A DNA stretch of 64,000 nt from Paraburkholderia sp. PGU19 (GTDB lineage: Bacteria > Pseudomonadota > Gammaproteobacteria > Burkholderiales > Burkholderiaceae). A program made the position numbers and the translations under genes. Of this stretch, positions 42,956 through 51,374 are shown one piece after another. Each line of letters begins with the position of its first letter. Within the stretch, counting starts at the first letter, position 1. Location: positions 868,001 through 932,000 of the forward strand of contig NZ_AP023181.1 of NCBI RefSeq assembly GCF_013426915.1, read 5' to 3'. The notes under the pieces were generated by a model. That model was not told where the DNA came from. It made no database searches and worked only from the letters and a program-made list of their open reading frames with translations.

Positions 42956-44314
42956 TCAAGCCTCCACGAAAGCAAATGCCGGCTTCACATCGTCGCGCGG
43001 CAACAGCACGGATTGCACCGCGAGCACCTCGCGCGTCGATTTCGTGACGCCGCCTCCGCCCGCCGGTCCGTTCGTATAAAGCGTTTCGACTTCGTTGCCG
43101 ATGCGTAGCGCTTCCTGCGCCGTGGCCGTGCGTCCGGCGACGCGCACGCGCACTTCGTAGGGCTCGCCGCGTTGGTCGGCGGCTGTCTCGCCGTAAAGCG
43201 AATCGACGCCGATCAGATCGAAGCGCAGTTCGCTCGCGGCCACGCCCGTCAGCGCGAGCCGTTCTCGCACGATGTCGAGCGCGAGCCGTGCGCGCGCGAC
43301 GGCGCCCGGCCCGCCGTACGAAATCTGCCCTTCGCCGATATAGCCGTCCGCATAAGCCACCGACACCTTCAGCGTGTCCGTGCGCGCCGTGCCCTTGCCG
43401 CCCGTCACGCGCACGCGGTCCACCGCGCCTTCTGCGACTTCGACTTGCGTGAAGTCGGCGACTACATCCGGTTGCAGATAGCGAGCCGGGTCGTGAATCT
43501 CGTAGATCAGTTGCTCTTTGCAGGTCGCCGCGCTGACGCGGCCGCCCGCGTGCGGCACTTTCGTAATCGTGACCGCGCCGTCCGCCGTGACTTCGCCGAT
43601 GGGGAAACCGAGCCGCGCAAGATTCGGCACGTCCTTGTATCCGGGATCGGCGAAATAGCCGCCCGTGATCTGCCCCGCGCATTCGAGCAGATGCCCGACA
43701 ACAGTCGCCTGGCCGAGCGTCGTCCAGTCATTCATGCGCCAGCCGAACGCGTGGATCAGCGGCGCGGTGAACAAGGACGGATCGGCGACGCGGCCCGTCA
43801 GCACGAGATCGGCGCCCGCATCGAGCGCGGCGACGATGGGCGCCGCGCCCAGATAGGCATTTGCCGACACGATGCGCTCGCGATACGCCGCGACGTCATC
43901 GCCCGATTCCTCGAAGCGGAACTGGCCTTGCAGCACGACGTCGAGCACATCGTCGCCGCTCACGGCCGCGATCTTCAGTCCGCCCAGCCCGAGCGATTGC
44001 GCGATCTGCGCCGTCTTGCGCGCAGCCGCATGCGGATTGGCCGCGCCCATGTTCGAGATGATCCGCACGCCGTTACGCGCGGCGACGGGCAGCACGGCGC
44101 GCATGCGCGCTTCGAGCAGCGGATCGTAGCCGAGTTGCGGGTCTTTGCGTTTCGCCTGCTGCGCGATCGCGATGGTCCGCTCAGCCAGGCACTCGAACAC
44201 GAGAAAGTCGAGTTGCCCGTGCTCCGCCAGTTCGACGGCGGGCTCGATACGGTCGCCCGAGTAACCTGCGCCGGCTCCGAGCCTGACGCGTCGTTCGTGC
44301 TGATTTGCTGTCAT
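42956..44314 (-). CDS. AtuA/DUF1446 family protein
   Basis: A 452-residue protein of the acyclic terpene utilization AtuA family. Family blocks include RLGAGAGYSGDRIEPAVELA, IISNMGAANPHAAARKTAQI and VLTGRVADPSLFTAPLIHAF. In Pseudomonas, atuA lies with geranyl-CoA carboxylase genes; none are present here. Instead the gene is between a CitM-type citrate symporter and the AtuA-related small gene, under a divergent LysR gene. The reaction is not known for this family; a role in di/tricarboxylate metabolism is inferred from context. Start 44314 removes a short non-family extension. Confidence 0.87.
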   Translation of the reverse strand: MTANQHERRVRLGAGAGYSGDRIEPAVELAEHGQLDFLVFECLAERTIAIAQQAKRKDPQLGYDPLLEARMRAVLPVAARNGVRIISNMGAANPHAAARKTAQIAQSLGLGGLKIAAVSGDDVLDVVLQGQFRFEESGDDVAAYRERIVSANAYLGAAPIVAALDAGADLVLTGRVADPSLFTAPLIHAFGWRMNDWTTLGQATVVGHLLECAGQITGGYFADPGYKDVPNLARLGFPIGEVTADGAVTITKVPHAGGRVSAATCKEQLIYEIHDPARYLQPDVVADFTQVEVAEGAVDRVRVTGGKGTARTDTLKVSVAYADGYIGEGQISYGGPGAVARARLALDIVRERLALTGVAASELRFDLIGVDSLYGETAADQRGEPYEVRVRVAGRTATAQEALRIGNEVETLYTNGPAGGGGVTKSTREVLAVQSVLLPRDDVKPAFAFVEA

Positions 44315-44338
44315 TGCCGCACCATCCTCTGCCAAAAC

Positions 44339-45643
44339 TCACAACGAAAAAATACCGAGCACGACGCACGCAATCGTCATCACGATCGACGCGCCAAACA
44401 GCAGCGGGAACGTGAACTTCTGATGCTCGGCGAGTTCGATCCCGCACAGTCCGACCACGAGAAACGTCGCAGGCGTCAACGGACTGACGGGAAAGCCCGT
44501 CGTCATCTGGCCGAGCAGCGCCGCCTGGCCGACGTGCACGGACGGCACACCGAGTTGCCCCGCCACTTCGGCGATCACGGGCAGCACGCCGAAATAGAAC
44601 GAATCGGGGTCGAACAGCATGCTGAGCGGCATCGAAAGCAGGCCGAGCACGACGGGAATGTGACCCGCCATGCCGGGCGGCACGAAGCCGACGGCCGCCT
44701 GCGCCATCGCTTTCAGCATGCCGCTGCCCTGCATGACCCCCGTGAACACGCCGGCCGCGAGCAAAATGCCCGCCATCATCAGCGCGGCGCGTGCGTGGGC
44801 GTCGATACGCTTGCGCTGCATGTCGACGTTCGGATAGTTGACCATCAGCGCGATGCACAGGCCGACCATGAACATGATCGCGGGCGGAATCTTCTCGCCC
44901 ATCACGACCATCGTGCCGAGCACGATCACCGTCAGCACGATGTTGAACCAGAAGTTCTGCGGGCGGCGCAGCGCCTGTTCCTCGGGCGTCAGCTCGCGTT
45001 GCGGCATCGGAATCGCGCCAGCCGCGCCCGACACACCGAGCCGTTTCTCTTCGCGCCGCCCCAGCCAGTACGCCGTGCCGAACACGAACACGAGGCCGAT
45101 CGCCTGCACGGGAATCAATGGATTGAACAGCGCCGAGACGGGCAGATGCAGCGACGCGGACGCGCGGATCATCGGCCCAGTCCACGGCAGGAAGTTGATG
45201 CCCGCCGCCAGCGACACGGCCGCCGCCAGCACACGCTTGTCCATCTGCAGGCGCTCGTAGAGCGGCAGCATCGCCGGAATCGTGACGAGAAAGCAGACGG
45301 CGCCCGAGCCGTCCAGATGGATAAGCAGCGCCAGCAGCGTGGTGCCCATCACGATGCGCGTCGGCCGCGTGCCGACGGCCCGCAGAATCCGGTCGATGAT
45401 GGGATCGAGCGTGCCCGCGTCCGTGATCGTGCCGAAGTACAGGATCGCGAACACGAACATGCCGACCACGGGCGCCAGGCTCTTCAACCCGTCGACGACG
45501 AACTTGCTGGTCTGCAGCCCGAAGCCGCCGATCAGCGACGCCGCAATGGGCACGATGATCAGCGCGACGAGCGGCGACATGCGCTTCGAGAGAATGGCGC
45601 CGAGCAATACGGCGATAGTGACGAGCCCCAGTAAAGGCAGCAT
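44339..45643 (-). CDS. CitMHS-family citrate (metal-citrate):H+ symporter
   Basis: A 434-residue inner-membrane transporter with about 12 helices. The CitMHS family features are MLPLLGLVTIAVLLGAILSK, the central LIHLDGSGAVCFLVTIPAML and AAGINFLPWTGPMIRASASL, and the C-terminal GQMTTGFPVSPLTPATFLVV. Members import citrate complexed with Mg2+ or Ca2+. GGAG precedes ATG 45643. It is the first gene of a CitM-AtuA-AtuA-related set, 24 bp from AtuA, and divergent from a LysR gene. Confidence 0.92.
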   Translation of the reverse strand: MLPLLGLVTIAVLLGAILSKRMSPLVALIIVPIAASLIGGFGLQTSKFVVDGLKSLAPVVGMFVFAILYFGTITDAGTLDPIIDRILRAVGTRPTRIVMGTTLLALLIHLDGSGAVCFLVTIPAMLPLYERLQMDKRVLAAAVSLAAGINFLPWTGPMIRASASLHLPVSALFNPLIPVQAIGLVFVFGTAYWLGRREEKRLGVSGAAGAIPMPQRELTPEEQALRRPQNFWFNIVLTVIVLGTMVVMGEKIPPAIMFMVGLCIALMVNYPNVDMQRKRIDAHARAALMMAGILLAAGVFTGVMQGSGMLKAMAQAAVGFVPPGMAGHIPVVLGLLSMPLSMLFDPDSFYFGVLPVIAEVAGQLGVPSVHVGQAALLGQMTTGFPVSPLTPATFLVVGLCGIELAEHQKFTFPLLFGASIVMTIACVVLGIFSL

Positions 45644-45743
45644 GTGCGTGTCTCCAAGTCTTGTCTTTTAATGACTTCGAGCGTAAGTTCAGCGCAGCAA
45701 TAACACAATTGAAATGATTTGATCGCAGCAATCACAAACCGTT

Positions 45744-46631
45744 ATGGATCTGAATCTCCGCGACATCCGCGCATTCGTCACGGTCGCTCACGCGGGCAAT
45801 TTCACGCGCGCCGCCGCCCGGTTGCATCTGTCGCAGCCGGCGCTCACCGTGCAGATACGGCGGCTCGAAGAGACCGTCGGCGCGCGGCTGTTCGACCGCA
45901 ATAGCCGCACCGTGGCGCTCACGCAGACGGGCCGCGAGTTGCTGCCGCTTCTGCAGCGCTCGCTCGACGACATGGAGCGCGTGCTGCGCGACGCCCGCGC
46001 GCTCGGCGAGGGATCGAGCGGCACGGTGCGCCTCGCGTGTCTGCCGACGTTCGCGGCGAGCGCGCTGCCCGATCTGATCCAGATGTTCAGAAAGCGTGTG
46101 CCGCAGGCGCAGTTCCAGATTCGCGACGTCGTCGCGAGCACGGTGAATGCGCTCGTGCGCAATGAAGAGGCCGATATCGGCCTGACGGGCGGCGATACCT
46201 TCGACGCAGCGCTCGAAGTGCTGGTCGAAGGCGCTGACCGGCTCGTGGTGGTGTGCCCGAAAGACCATGCGCTGGCCCGCAAGCGCCGCGTGTCGTTCGG
46301 CGACGTCGCCGCATCGCCGCTCGTGCTGACGGCGCAAGGCACGAGCGTTCGCAGCGTCGTCGATGCGGCGCTCGAGCAGGCCGGCTGCGCGCCCGACATC
46401 GCCTGCGAGCCGACCTACATGATGACGGCCGTCGCGATGGTGCGCGGCGGCCTTGGCGTGACTATCCTGCCCGCGACGGCCCGCGAGGTGCTGGCCGAAC
46501 GCGATCTGATCGCAAGACCCATCGACGATCCTTCGTTCGTGCGGCCCATCGCGTTGATCAAGAAGCGCGGCCGCACCTTGCCCCGCGTCGCCGAAGACTT
46601 CGTGACACTGATCGCGAAACGCATGAAGTGA
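45744..46631 (+). CDS. LysR-family regulator, divergent from CitM/AtuA operon
   Basis: A 295-residue LysR protein. The helix-turn-helix is at residues 2-62 (FTRAAARLHLSQPALTVQIR, RLEETVGARLF) and the effector domain begins near VRLACLPTFAASALPDLIQM. The shared control region with the citM-like gene is 100 bp, so it very probably regulates that operon in response to an imported tricarboxylate or a derivative. A weak ribosome-binding site precedes ATG 45744. Confidence 0.94.
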   Translation: MDLNLRDIRAFVTVAHAGNFTRAAARLHLSQPALTVQIRRLEETVGARLFDRNSRTVALTQTGRELLPLLQRSLDDMERVLRDARALGEGSSGTVRLACLPTFAASALPDLIQMFRKRVPQAQFQIRDVVASTVNALVRNEEADIGLTGGDTFDAALEVLVEGADRLVVVCPKDHALARKRRVSFGDVAASPLVLTAQGTSVRSVVDAALEQAGCAPDIACEPTYMMTAVAMVRGGLGVTILPATAREVLAERDLIARPIDDPSFVRPIALIKKRGRTLPRVAEDFVTLIAKRMK

Positions 46632-46833
46632 TCGCCAGAAAAATCCGAACACTTGACATGCGCGCGTCAGATGACGTGTGAGTCGATTGGACGCATTGTG
46701 TCATCGCAACCCTACCGGGTAATCGCTATTGCCCGTTTTATGCATCTCCGCCTAATCTTGAGGTCGGCAAGCGGTAGTACCCTGCATCGCAAGCGGCGTC
46801 GATCAACGCCGCGTTCGGCATTCATTCCGAGGC

Positions 46834-47766
46834 GTGACGCACCACATGGCAGCGTACAAGTTCAAGCTCCTGATCGTCGACGACGACGTCGCGACCGTGC
46901 GCATCATGAGCGATATGCTTTCTGATTACGGAGAACGGCGCTTTGCGCTGTCGGGCGAAATGGGCTTGTTGCTTGCGCGGCAATCCACGCCCGACCTGAT
47001 TCTGCTCGACGCGAGCATGCCCGGCATGACGGGCTTCGACTTCTGCGAAATCCTGAAGGCCGACAGCGAACTCGCGAAAATCCCGGTGATCTTCGTCACG
47101 AGCCACGACGCGCCCGCGCTCGAAATCGATGCGTTCCGGCTCGGCGCAGCCGATTACGTGACAAAGCCGCTGAACGCAACCCAGTTGCGCGCGCGCGTCG
47201 AGACGCAGTTGCGCAGGCGGCTCAAGATCCTGAACCAGTCGGAAAGCTTTCGCGCCGGTCTGTTCCTGCCGCCCACGCTCGGCGCATTGCCCGACAACAT
47301 TCTGGTCGTCGACAGCGATCCCGGCCGGTTGAACCGTCTGCAGGACCTGCTGCACGATCTGGGCCGCTGCACGTTGGCGACGACGGGCGCGCAAGGTCTC
47401 GAACGCGCGCTGCACAGCCTGCCGACCGTGATCCTCGTGGACGCCGCGTTGCCGGACACGAGCGGCTTGCAGCTATGCGCGGCGTTGAAGAAGGAGCCGA
47501 GGCTCGAAGGCGTGCCCGTGCTGTTGATGACGGACGGCGCGGCCAGTGACCACGCCGACTATGAACGCGCGCTGCTGAATGGCCTCGCCGACAGCGTGCT
47601 GAATCGCGCGCAACCCACCGTGCTCAAGGCGCGCGTGAAGCAGGCGATGGCATCGGTGCACGCGGACCAGAGACGGATCGGCGCGATGCGCGAATACTGG
47701 CTCGCCGTGGAGAAAGCCGCACGGCGCGTTGAACGCAAGGACGGCGAAGGGACGGTGCCTGATTGA
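46834..47766 (+). CDS. Double-receiver response regulator without output domain
   Basis: A 310-residue protein made of two receiver domains. The first (about residues 10-130) has LLIVDDDV, phosphoacceptor Asp in LILLDASMPGMTG and Lys in DYVTKPL. The second (about residues 155-275) keeps an Asp in VILVDAALPDTSG but has LADSVLNRAQPT where the conserved Lys should be, so it may be degenerate. There is no GGDEF, DNA-binding or kinase domain, as if a PleD-like protein had lost its GGDEF. The start is GTG 46834; ATG 46846 is an alternative. No kinase is adjacent. Confidence 0.87.
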   Translation: MTHHMAAYKFKLLIVDDDVATVRIMSDMLSDYGERRFALSGEMGLLLARQSTPDLILLDASMPGMTGFDFCEILKADSELAKIPVIFVTSHDAPALEIDAFRLGAADYVTKPLNATQLRARVETQLRRRLKILNQSESFRAGLFLPPTLGALPDNILVVDSDPGRLNRLQDLLHDLGRCTLATTGAQGLERALHSLPTVILVDAALPDTSGLQLCAALKKEPRLEGVPVLLMTDGAASDHADYERALLNGLADSVLNRAQPTVLKARVKQAMASVHADQRRIGAMREYWLAVEKAARRVERKDGEGTVPD

Positions 47767-47767
47767 A

Positions 47768-47805
47768 CAAGGCGGCGAAAGCGCTTGTGGGCTTTCGCCG
47801 CCTTG
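47768..47805. terminator. Shared hairpin between convergent double-receiver and gamma-glutamyltransferase genes
   Basis: CAAGGCGGCGAAAGC and its reverse complement form a perfect 15-bp stem with an 8-base loop two bases past the stop of the double-receiver gene. It sits between convergent genes and could terminate both. T-runs are weak on either side. Confidence 0.65.
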
Positions 47806-47841
47806 TATGCGCGTCTTGCCGCGCCGCGAGCGCTCGCTCGC

Positions 47842-49479
47842 TTAGAACCCCGCCGCGAGTCCGTCGCGCCGGCTGTCGCTCGCAGCGACATAGCCACGAT
47901 CCGGCTCGTTGCGGTCGAGCTTCCAGATGAACTGGCCGGAGCCGAAATCCATATACGGATCGTCGATCGACTTGATCGTGTGGCCGAGGCCTTCCAGTTC
48001 GCGCGCGGTGCGCGGATCGAGCGTGTGCTCGATATCGATCGAGAAGTCGCGGTTGACCTTCCAGCGCGGCGCGTCGCACGCGGCCTGCGGCTGCTGGCCG
48101 TAGTCGAGCATCCGCACGACGGTCTGCAGATGGCCTTGCGGCTGCATGTCGCCGCCCATCACGCCGAAGCTCATCACCGCTTCCTGCTGGCCGTTCACCT
48201 GCTGCGTGAGGAACGCCGGGATGATCGTGTGGAACGGGCGCTTGCCGCCTTCGACCACGTTCGGCGACTTCGGGTCCATCGAAAAGCCGCAGCCACGGTT
48301 TTGCAGCGAAATGCCCATGCCAGGCACGACGCAACCCGAACCGAAACCCATGTAGTTCGACTGGATGAAGCTGACCATCATGCCGCGCTCGTCCGCCGCC
48401 GACATATAGATCGTGCCGCCCGTCTTCGGCATGCCGAAGTCGAACTGCGTCGCACGCTTCGGGTCGATCAGCTTCGCGCGCGATTTCAGGTAGGCGTCGT
48501 CGAGCATCTGCTCGGGCGTCACTTCCATCGAACGCGGATCGGCGACATAACGGTAGACGTCCGCGAAGGCGAGCTTCATCGCTTCGATCTGCAGGTGCTG
48601 CGATTCGATGCCGTCGAGCTTCATCGACGCCACGTCGAACTGTTCGAGAATGCCGAGCGCGATCAACGCGGCGATGCCCTGCCCGTTCGGCGGAATCTCG
48701 TGCACCGTGTAGCCGCGATAATCCTTGCCGATCGGCTCGACCCACTCCGGCTGATAGTTGCTCAGATCGTCGAACGTCATCGCGCCGCCGTGTTCGCGCG
48801 CGAATGCCGCGATGCGCTCGGCGATTTCGCCTTCGTAGTAGGCGCGCGGGCCTTTTTCGGCGAGCAGGCGCAGGGTCTTCGCGTGGCCCGGCATGCGGAT
48901 CAGTTCGCTGACTTCGGGCGCGCGGCCGTGCGGCATGAACGCATCGGCGAAACCCGGCTGGTTCTTCAGTTCGGGCACGGCGGCCGCCCACTTGCGCGCG
49001 ACGACGCTCGCCACTGCGTGGCCGCGTTCGGCGATTTCAATGGCGGGCTCCATCAGGTCCGCGAACGGCAGCGAGCCGAACTTCTTGTGCAGCGCTTCCC
49101 AGCCCGCGATCGCGCCCGGCACCGTCACCGTGTCCCAGCCACGCACGGGCTGCGTCGCGATACCGTTGTTCTCGCCGTATTTGCGCTTGAAGTAATCGAC
49201 ATTCCACGCGGCAGGCGCGACGCCCGACGCGTTCAGCCCATGCAGCTTTTTGCCGTCCCAGACGAGCGCGAATGCATCGCTGCCCAGACCGTTCGATACC
49301 GGCTCGACGACGGTGATCGCCGCAGCCGCCGCGATTGCGGCATCGACGGCATTGCCGCCTTTCCACAGCATGCGCAGGCCGGCCTGCGCGGCAAGCGGCT
49401 GCGAAGTCGAGACTATGTTGCGCGCGAACACGGGCATGCGCAGCGTGGGATACGGGTTCTGCCAGTTGAAGCTTGTCAT
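47842..49479 (-). CDS. ggt: Gamma-glutamyltransferase family protein (YwrD-like, no signal peptide)
   Basis: A 545-residue Ntn hydrolase. The catalytic nucleophile after self-cleavage would be Thr356 in KTGGTIYMSAADE, followed by MVSFIQSNYMGFGSG and the binding-site block MGGDMQPQGHLQ. It cleaves gamma-glutamyl bonds of glutathione or related peptides. No signal peptide is seen (MTSFNWQNPYPTLRMPVF), in contrast to periplasmic GGT of E. coli, so it should act in the cytoplasm. It is the last gene of a peptide ABC importer operon, 68 bp after the frameshifted permease gene. Confidence 0.92.
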   Translation of the reverse strand: MTSFNWQNPYPTLRMPVFARNIVSTSQPLAAQAGLRMLWKGGNAVDAAIAAAAAITVVEPVSNGLGSDAFALVWDGKKLHGLNASGVAPAAWNVDYFKRKYGENNGIATQPVRGWDTVTVPGAIAGWEALHKKFGSLPFADLMEPAIEIAERGHAVASVVARKWAAAVPELKNQPGFADAFMPHGRAPEVSELIRMPGHAKTLRLLAEKGPRAYYEGEIAERIAAFAREHGGAMTFDDLSNYQPEWVEPIGKDYRGYTVHEIPPNGQGIAALIALGILEQFDVASMKLDGIESQHLQIEAMKLAFADVYRYVADPRSMEVTPEQMLDDAYLKSRAKLIDPKRATQFDFGMPKTGGTIYMSAADERGMMVSFIQSNYMGFGSGCVVPGMGISLQNRGCGFSMDPKSPNVVEGGKRPFHTIIPAFLTQQVNGQQEAVMSFGVMGGDMQPQGHLQTVVRMLDYGQQPQAACDAPRWKVNRDFSIDIEHTLDPRTARELEGLGHTIKSIDDPYMDFGSGQFIWKLDRNEPDRGYVAASDSRRDGLAAGF

Positions 49480-49547
49480 GTTGTCACTCTTAGGGTGTTG
49501 CTGGTTCGACGATGGGCCGTTGGCAAGCAACGGCACCATGTAAAGAA

Positions 49548-50425
49548 TCAGGACTCGCGCGGATCGAGCGCGTCGCGCAGACCGTCGCCGAGCAGGTTGA
49601 AGCCGAGCACGGCCAGGAAGATCGCGATGCCGGGAAAGATCGACATCCACGGCGCCTGGCTCACGAAGTCCTTCGCGGTGTTGAGCATCGATCCCACGAC
49701 GGCGCGGGCGGCAATTGTCCGAGCCCGAGGAATGACAGGCTCGCTTCGGCGATGATCGCGCTCGCCACCGTGAGGCTCGCCTGCACGATGATGGGCGGCA
49801 GCACGTTCGGCAGAATGTAACGCAGAATGATGCGCGCGTGATCGAGACCGATCGCACGCGCGCCTTCCACGTACTCTTCCGCTTTCACGCTGATCGCCTG
49901 GCCGCGCGTCAGGCGGATGAAACGCGGCATCGCCGAAATGCCGATCGCGGCCATCGCGTTCGTCAGGCTCGGCCCGAGAAACGCGCTCAACGCAATCGCG
50001 AGAATCAGGAACGGAATGGACAGCAGCGCGTCGGCGATACGCGAGATCACGCCGTCGACGAGCTTGCCGAAGTAGCCCGCGAGCAAGCCGAGCGGCACGC
50101 CCAGCACGACCGCTATACCGACCGATACTACGCCCGCCAGCAGCGACGCGCGCGCGCCGTACAGCAGGCGGCTCAATACGTCGCGGCCAAGTTCGTCGGT
50201 GCCGAACCAGTGCGCCGCCGAAGGCGCCTGGCGCACGGTCATGAAGCTCGCCTGCACCGGGTCGTACTGCGTGAGCCACGGCGCGAACACGGCCATCACG
50301 ACGATCAGCGCGACGAGGATTGCGCCGAACACAGCCGCCTTATTACGCATGAAGCGTACGAGGCCACGGCGCTTGCGGCGCGGCAGCGTGGCCGCAGCGG
50401 AACGTGCATCGATTGAAGTAGCCAT
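49548..50425 (-). pseudogene. Frameshifted DppC/GsiD-like ABC permease
   Basis: A peptide-transporter permease split by a single frame change. The upstream frame gives MATSIDARSAAATLPRRKRR and the usual six-helix DppC domain with [20 protein letters not shown], then leaves register after [12 protein letters not shown]. The downstream frame resumes [20 protein letters not shown] and ends [12 protein letters not shown], the conserved C-terminus. On the coding strand the run at 49695-49693 is GGG where GGGG would restore the frame. Everything else is intact, so this is a recent loss, a length-variable tract or a base-calling error. ATG 50425 overlaps the upstream gene's TGA. Confidence 0.85.
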
Positions 50426-51369
50426 CAGCTGCGCCTCAGTCGGGGATTGAGCAAGATGTAGAGCACGTCGGCGCACAAATTCACGACGATGAACGCCAGC
50501 GCCGTGACGAGCACGACGCCTTGCACGACGGGGTAATCGCGATTGAACACAGCATCGACGACCAGCTTGCCGAAGCCGGGAATCGTGAACACCTGCTCGG
50601 TCAGCACGGCGCCCGCGAGCAGTTCGCCGAACAGCAGCGCGAGCACGGTGACGATGGGGATCAACGCATTTCGGAACGCATGCTTGACCACCACCGCGCC
50701 GCGCAGCAGACCTTTCGCACGCGCAGTGCGGATATAGTCGGTGCGCAATACGCCGAGCATCGCGCTGCGCGTGTGGCGCATCAACTGCGCGCCGAGCGCC
50801 GCGCCCAGCACGAACGCGGGCATCAGCATGGTCTTGATGCTGAGCCAGAAGTCTTCGCCCGGCGATACATAGCCCGACGACGGCAACAGATGCCAGCGCA
50901 CCGACACAATGAAGATCAGCATGATGCCAAGCCAGAAGTTCGGTATCGACATGCCGGACAGCGCGAAGATGTTCGCCGCGTAATCGAGCGGCCCGCCACG
51001 GCTCGCCGCCGAAATCACGCCGGCCGGTATGCCGATGCCGATAGCAAGAATCATCGCCATCACTGCAAGCTGTAGCGTGACGGGCAGCTTCTGCGCGATC
51101 AGCGAGCGCACGGGCACGTCCGTGCGCAGCGACGAACCGAGATCGCCGTGCGCGACGTCGCGCACCCACAGCGCGTACTGCGTCGGCACCGGCTGATCGA
51201 GGTGATACTTGACGCGCAGCGTCGCGATGACCTGCGCGTCCTGATCTTCGCCCGCCATCGCCAGCACCGGGTCGCCTGGCAGCAGCTTCTGCAGGCCAAA
51301 GATCAGCACCGACACCAGGATCAGCGTCGGCACGGCCACCAGCATGCGATTCGCGATGATCCTCAGCAT
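50425..51369 (-). CDS. Peptide/glutathione-type ABC permease (DppB/GsiC-like)
   Basis: A 314-residue inner-membrane permease with six helices. The N-terminus MLRIIANRMLVAVPTLILVS and the motif LPVTLQLAVMAMILAIGIGI are standard for the DppB family, with the EAA-type loop DYIRTARAKGLLRGAVVVKH. The start at 51369 is chosen by homology; upstream in-frame residues are not part of the protein. It follows the binding-protein gene by 5 bp and shares one base with the next gene's start. Confidence 0.93.
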   Translation of the reverse strand: MLRIIANRMLVAVPTLILVSVLIFGLQKLLPGDPVLAMAGEDQDAQVIATLRVKYHLDQPVPTQYALWVRDVAHGDLGSSLRTDVPVRSLIAQKLPVTLQLAVMAMILAIGIGIPAGVISAASRGGPLDYAANIFALSGMSIPNFWLGIMLIFIVSVRWHLLPSSGYVSPGEDFWLSIKTMLMPAFVLGAALGAQLMRHTRSAMLGVLRTDYIRTARAKGLLRGAVVVKHAFRNALIPIVTVLALLFGELLAGAVLTEQVFTIPGFGKLVVDAVFNRDYPVVQGVVLVTALAFIVVNLCADVLYILLNPRLRRS

Positions 51370-51374
51370 GACGC

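Noticed and set aside
43172..45634. Plus-strand frame of 820 codons opposite the AtuA and CitM genes
   Set aside because: Composition is dominated by Arg, His, Gln and Asp, as expected from the antisense of GC-rich genes; both minus-strand genes are well supported.
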